Of a stretch of 63,614 nucleotides of DNA, positions 60,451-63,614 are shown one piece after another. The stretch is from a virus. The translations under genes were made by a program, and so were the position numbers. Under the pieces are notes generated by a model. That model was not told the origin of the DNA. It searched no databases and saw only the letters and a program-made list of their open reading frames with translations. The stretch spans positions 1-63,614 of IMG/VR virus record IMGVR_UViG_3300028027_000062; one strand, written 5' to 3'. Position 1 is the stretch's first letter, and every line of letters begins with the position of its first letter.

Positions 60451-60780
60451 TTAAAATATCCACTTCTTAAACCAAGTAGCAAAGAATCCTGGAGTTTTAG
60501 TAGGTGTTTCTTCTTTTACTTCTTGTTCAGCAGTAGGTATATAATACTCTTCTAAAGCCTTCTCAAAAGCTGCTACTTTTTCTTTGTAAGTATCAACATC
60601 AAAATCTGCTCCTACCTCAACTACTTCTGTAACTACCTGTTCTTGTGGAGCATTAAGTTCTGCAGTTTGAGTATGCTTCCTTCTTCTACTGTTATTCATA
60701 ATTATCTTATTTTCTTTAGGCTGCAAAGATAACCATTCCTCTTTAGAAATAAATTTTCCTTTAGAATTTCTGTAACTCAT
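60451..60780 (-). CDS. Hypothetical basic/acidic two-part protein, 109 residues
   Basis: The N-terminal 40 residues are basic (RNSKGKFISKEEWLSLQPKE), the middle is acidic and the end is aromatic (GFFATWFKKWIF). A minus-strand TATCTTTGCAG lies at 60731-60724; if it is a promoter, the internal ATG at about 60699 (MNNSRRRKHTQTAEL) would be an alternative start. The aromatic tail may be a peptide motif binding a partner such as a polymerase clamp. No family is recognised. Confidence 0.6.
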   Translation of the reverse strand: MSYRNSKGKFISKEEWLSLQPKENKIIMNNSRRRKHTQTAELNAPQEQVVTEVVEVGADFDVDTYKEKVAAFEKALEEYYIPTAEQEVKEETPTKTPGFFATWFKKWIF

Positions 60781-61190
60781 TCTACAGTGTATTTAGTGTT
60801 GTTAACAATTAAATATTGTATTTTCCTATTATTAACATTCTTGATAGTCTTACTATCTAAATCAAATACTTTAGAGTATCCAAACTCCTCATCAGCAGAT
60901 ACAAAGAAACCTCTGATAGTTCTTTCTTCTTTATCAATCTTTAGAAAATTAACCTCAAATACACTCTTAGTACGCTGTAATGTATGAATTATAGCACCTA
61001 AAGCTGTCTTTACTTCTTGATTAAAAGTACTAGAGTTAGTACAGTAATTTGTAAACATAGAAGAGTCCTCTATATAGAACTCCCTACCCTCCATATCTAT
61101 ACACTTAAATACTTCTACATCTTCCTTCTTTTGCTTAGCAATAACTTTAAATAAAAGTCTACTGCTATGCCATCCATTCATGCTAATCAT
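60777..61190 (-). CDS. Hypothetical protein, 137 residues
   Basis: ATG 61190 overlaps the previous stop as ATGA, supporting this start over a later in-frame Met. The N-terminus (GWHSSRLLFKVIAKQKKEDV) and IYMEGREFYIEDSS-like strands suggest a small beta barrel, followed by KTALGAIIHTLQRTKSVFEV and a further strand pair. I know similar sequences only as uncharacterised crAss-type proteins. Early operon, coupled to PhoH through the small gene upstream. Function unknown. Confidence 0.65.
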   Translation of the reverse strand: MISMNGWHSSRLLFKVIAKQKKEDVEVFKCIDMEGREFYIEDSSMFTNYCTNSSTFNQEVKTALGAIIHTLQRTKSVFEVNFLKIDKEERTIRGFFVSADEEFGYSKVFDLDSKTIKNVNNRKIQYLIVNNTKYTVE

Positions 61191-61414
61191 AATTTCTCAA
61201 TTTCTTGTTTGACTTCTTCCCAATGCTCTATAATGCCTATGTATTGCATTCCATAGCCCTCAGTAGGCAAGTGGTTTAATTGTTCAAGTAGCTTATTAAC
61301 AGCTATTAATGCACATTGCTTGGCGTTTTCTTCAGAATTACATTCTCTACAAGTAAATGTAAAATCCTCTACCAATTCTTTTGCTTTCTCTTTAGGACTA
61401 ATCTCCATACTCAT
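61187..61414 (-). CDS. Small conserved protein, 75 residues
   Basis: Contains SPKEKAKELVEDFTFTCREC, AKQCALIAVNKLLEQLNHLP and EHWEEVKQEIEKL. This is a well-recurring small protein of Bacteroides genomes and phages in which a KEKAKELV helix, an AKQCALIxVDE helix and a WxEVKxEIEKL helix are found. All are helical. Its start overlaps the PhoH stop region by 17 bases. Function unknown, although it travels with PhoH and replication genes. Confidence 0.75.
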   Translation of the reverse strand: MSMEISPKEKAKELVEDFTFTCRECNSEENAKQCALIAVNKLLEQLNHLPTEGYGMQYIGIIEHWEEVKQEIEKL

Positions 61415-62048
61415 TAGCTAAAATTTTACCTACCAAATCACTTCTGTGGTTATGTTTAAGTTTTATCCACTCTATACCCTCTATACTCTTAGATAACTCA
61501 ATAGCATAAGATAAACCATTAAATGTTTCTCTGATATCTTGTTGCTCAAGGTCTCCATTAATGATAATCTTACCTGTCTTACCAAGTCTAGTAAGAATAG
61601 CAAGCATCTCATGTTTATTTAAGTTTTGAGCTTCCTCAACAACAAGTACATCATCAATAGTTTTACCTCTAATAAATTGTACAGGATAAGCTGTAATCTT
61701 CTTATCCTTAACCAACTCACTAATCTTTAGTTTATCATAACACTTCTCTAAGTTTTCTCTGAAAGCTTCCAAATAGGGATTGAATTTCTCTTCTAAATCT
61801 CCAGGAAGAAATCCTAATGAATTTCCTACCTCAACTGCTGCTCTAGTAACAAATATATGAGAGCATTGTTTCTTCATTAAGAAGTCTAATGCTACTTGTG
61901 CACATATTAGAGACTTACCACTACCTGCTCTACCTGTTACTATAACAATTTGATTGTTGATAATAAGTTGTTTAGCAATCTTTTGTTCTTCATTAAGAGT
62001 TACATTATACTTAATGTCATTCTTTCTTTCCCTATTTGGTTCTTTCAT
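61398..62048 (-). CDS. phoH: PhoH-like P-loop ATPase, 216 residues
   Basis: A Walker A motif, GRAGSGKS, lies at residues 39-46, followed by CSHIFVTRAAVEVGNSLGFL and the Walker B-like VLVVEEAQNL, where VEEAQN is the PhoH form of DExx. The 5' YNVTLNEEQKIAKQLI segment is the usual PhoH Q-motif region. Phage PhoH proteins are ATPases, possibly RNA helicase-like, common in phages of many hosts but with unclear role. It is in the leftward early block, six bases after the RecB-like nuclease gene. Confidence 0.9.
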   Translation of the reverse strand: MKEPNRERKNDIKYNVTLNEEQKIAKQLIINNQIVIVTGRAGSGKSLICAQVALDFLMKKQCSHIFVTRAAVEVGNSLGFLPGDLEEKFNPYLEAFRENLEKCYDKLKISELVKDKKITAYPVQFIRGKTIDDVLVVEEAQNLNKHEMLAILTRLGKTGKIIINGDLEQQDIRETFNGLSYAIELSKSIEGIEWIKLKHNHRSDLVGKILANEYGD

Positions 62049-62054
62049 ATTTTT

Positions 62055-62993
62055 TTAAATATTAATTAAATAACTATTATTATACTCCTCAAGAGTATAA
62101 TTCCACTCATTTTTCTCCATATGCCACTTAATTCTTTTTAAAAGATTGTTATACTCTATCTCTCCTCTATCAATTTGAGTATCAGAAATCTTATAACAAT
62201 GTCTTGTAAAGAATTGAGTATCAACTACCGGCATATAACAAGAGAAAGAATAATCTGGAAATACTGTAGATAATGCAAGTTTATAGAAAGCCATCTGTCT
62301 GTAGTACTTCCAGAACTCAAAACTCTCTGGAAAGAACTGTGCTCTCTTAGATGTAGTCTTTAAATCTACAAGTACACAATACTTCTCCTTATGGTTTATA
62401 ATAACTCTATCAAGTCTACTTTTACAAGGTATATCTAAGTACTCAAAGTATATCTCATACTCATTAAATATCTCACAATTATTCCAGTCTTGAAAGAGAT
62501 ACTTAGTACAAGCAGCATGAGATCTAAGAGCATTAACACATCCTTCTATAACTCCTTTCTGCTCTCTAGTCATAAACTGCTTACCTTGATTAAGTTCCAG
62601 TTCTGCTATATACTCATAAATAGTACTTTTCTTAAGTGTATTTAGAAGAGTCTCATCTTTATAGTTATTATAATAAGATGCTAATCTTGCAGCCTTAATA
62701 AGAACTTCATCCTGAGTTTCAACAAGATGAGAATCCTTAATCTGAAAGTATTGTGTAACTACATTACACAAACTCTCATTAGGTTTAGCTACCTCTGATA
62801 CTACAAACTTTTCAGGACTCTCACAATACAGGTGTAGCAGACTTCCGTTTTCTAGACTTGGACTTGGAGCTAGTTTCTGTATTGTTCCCTCCAGATACAT
62901 CTGAAATAACTTTGGACTTCCTCCTTGCTCTGGGTTTATCAGGGATAGAGTGCTGTTGGCTATCTCCCTCCTCTCGTAATAATTGGTTTCCAT
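62055..62993 (-). CDS. RecB-like PD-(D/E)XK nuclease, 312 residues
   Basis: The N-terminus (YYERREIANSTLSLINPEQG then NGSLLHLYCESPEKF) is the usual start of phage PD-(D/E)XK exonucleases. The active site is SRLDRVIIN (D195) ... VLVDLKTT (D210, K212), with the helix QMAFYKLAL (Q233xxxY237) typical of the RecB/Cas4 branch. Such enzymes process DNA ends in recombination or replication. Its 5' 173 bases also encode, in another frame, the C-terminus of the GIY-YIG gene, a sign that the latter was inserted beside it. Confidence 0.85.
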   Translation of the reverse strand: METNYYERREIANSTLSLINPEQGGSPKLFQMYLEGTIQKLAPSPSLENGSLLHLYCESPEKFVVSEVAKPNESLCNVVTQYFQIKDSHLVETQDEVLIKAARLASYYNNYKDETLLNTLKKSTIYEYIAELELNQGKQFMTREQKGVIEGCVNALRSHAACTKYLFQDWNNCEIFNEYEIYFEYLDIPCKSRLDRVIINHKEKYCVLVDLKTTSKRAQFFPESFEFWKYYRQMAFYKLALSTVFPDYSFSCYMPVVDTQFFTRHCYKISDTQIDRGEIEYNNLLKRIKWHMEKNEWNYTLEEYNNSYLINI

Positions 62994-63614
62994 ATATTTT
63001 TTTAATTACTATTTTAGAATAACATTCATGTTTACCATGAAAAGTTAATTTTGGTAAATATTTATTTTGTTTATTCTCTTTTTGCAACTGTTTTTCAAGA
63101 GTACATATTTCAAAACACTCTCCTTTAATAATTTTTATAACTTTCCATTGATAGGGCATTATTAAATTATTAGTCTTAATATTTCTAAATCTGTTTTCAA
63201 CAGTTAAAAAAGTTCTACCAATTTTATAAAATTTTTCAGTTGTTTTTTCATCCCAACATTCAATTATATATACTTTAAAACTATCAAAATTTTTGCTAAT
63301 ATCTGCTTTCTTTTTCCAATCTCCCCATTTCCAACCTCCATTATTTTGCATTTTAAAGTCATGAACACATTTTTTACATCCTGCACCTTGTAAATGATTG
63401 GAAGGAATAGCTTCAAATTCTCCGTGTATAGGACAAATAACTTTTATTTTATTTTTATCACCTTGATAATAAGTTAAAGAATAATTATATTTATTTTTAT
63501 GTACACTTGAAGCATGTTTTATAAAATATTCTGTTTTATTTATTGCAGTTTTTATACTAGGAGCAAACCCACGAATTAAACTTTCAGCTATTACATTACA
63601 AATACCATATTTAG
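62821..63614 (-). CDS. Partial GIY-YIG homing endonuclease, 5' end outside window
   Basis: The frame is open from the stop at 62821 to the edge, so the true start lies beyond. Within the window it has an N-terminal part (KYGICNVIAESLIRGFAPSI), a zinc-ribbon-like CPIHGEFEAIPSNHLQGAGC followed by KKC, and a GIY-YIG-like core VYIIECWDEKTTEKFYKIGR with FRNIKTNN and ELEK-type residues. This order, ribbon then GIY-YIG, occurs in free-standing phage homing enzymes. The basic tail after about KKIYGNQ lies in the next gene's coding region. An insertion beside the RecB-like nuclease is the likely origin. Confidence 0.8.
   Translation of the reverse strand, partial: KYGICNVIAESLIRGFAPSIKTAINKTEYFIKHASSVHKNKYNYSLTYYQGDKNKIKVICPIHGEFEAIPSNHLQGAGCKKCVHDFKMQNNGGWKWGDWKKKADISKNFDSFKVYIIECWDEKTTEKFYKIGRTFLTVENRFRNIKTNNLIMPYQWKVIKIIKGECFEICTLEKQLQKENKQNKYLPKLTFHGKHECYSKIVIKKIYGNQLLREEGDSQQHSIPDKPRARRKSKVISDVSGGNNTETSSKSKSRKRKSATPVL

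Noticed and set aside
60724-60731. Minus-strand TATCTTTG inside a small gene as an annotated promoter
   Set aside because: It matches the -7 consensus, but it is within coding sequence and lacks a -33 partner. Such matches are expected by chance, so it is only mentioned in the gene entry.
1-63614. Stop-codon reassignment as in some crAss-like phages
   Set aside because: TAG ends the genes at 54626, 56182 and the RNR, and TGA ends those at 2513 and 42944. No gene needs readthrough.
1-63614. Integrase, attachment sites or CRISPR array
   Set aside because: No recombinase-like protein and no regularly spaced repeats were found, so lysogeny genes are absent from this window.

Overview
The window is most likely part of a crAss-like phage (order Crassvirales) infecting a member of the Bacteroidota. 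The evidence is the fixed crAss-type gene order: large terminase, portal, acidic scaffold-like protein, major capsid protein, ring/adaptor proteins, a very large muzzle-like protein, Lys-rich cargo-like proteins, a giant virion RNA polymerase and then lysis and tail genes. Composition is AT-rich (about 30% G+C by eye), Shine-Dalgarno sites are rare, and several short gaps carry TAnnTTTG-type promoter elements. TAA, TAG and TGA are all used as stops, so the genetic code looks standard. No tRNA, integrase, CRISPR array or reverse transcriptase was seen.

Left edge (1-1591): leftward small genes, one rightward small gene, a double terminator, and a leftward leader with a leader-peptide-like ORF and a strong intrinsic terminator. 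Positions 1592-4164 hold pre-terminase genes: a protein with two Acb2/Tad1-like hairpin repeats (possible anti-CBASS/Thoeris sponge), a small IHF/HU-like protein and an HNH homing endonuclease. Positions 4154-18062 hold terminase, portal, scaffold-like protein, major capsid protein, a second abundant structural protein and the ring/adaptor proteins. Positions 18066-30221 hold the muzzle-like protein and cargo-like proteins, several of which share a short K-Y-x-x-G-T motif; a second HNH endonuclease is inserted here.

Positions 30239-46441 are the most striking part. A single 4069-residue ORF carries an RNA polymerase DxDxD loop (DYDVD), a PD-(D/E)XK nuclease signature and two HExxH zinc-peptidase signatures. 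It is followed 4 bases later by a ferritin gene with the whole ferroxidase centre conserved, which in turn overlaps an 1166-residue ejection-type protein. Positions 46454-56182 hold CHAP endolysin, a u-spanin-like protein, a holin-like protein, tail and fibre proteins, a possible glycosyltransferase and a permuted papain-like hydrolase.

Positions 56179-63614 are leftward and encode nucleotide metabolism and DNA processing: ThyX, a DUF1599-like protein, a MazG-like pyrophosphatase, a B12-dependent ribonucleotide reductase, PhoH, a RecB-like nuclease and a GIY-YIG endonuclease running off the window. The leftward block fits an early programme that makes DNA precursors. The rightward block fits a late programme that builds a virion pre-loaded with RNA polymerase and other proteins. 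The motif CGTATAA sits in several of the few gaps of the rightward block, once right after a perfect terminator, and is a candidate phage promoter.
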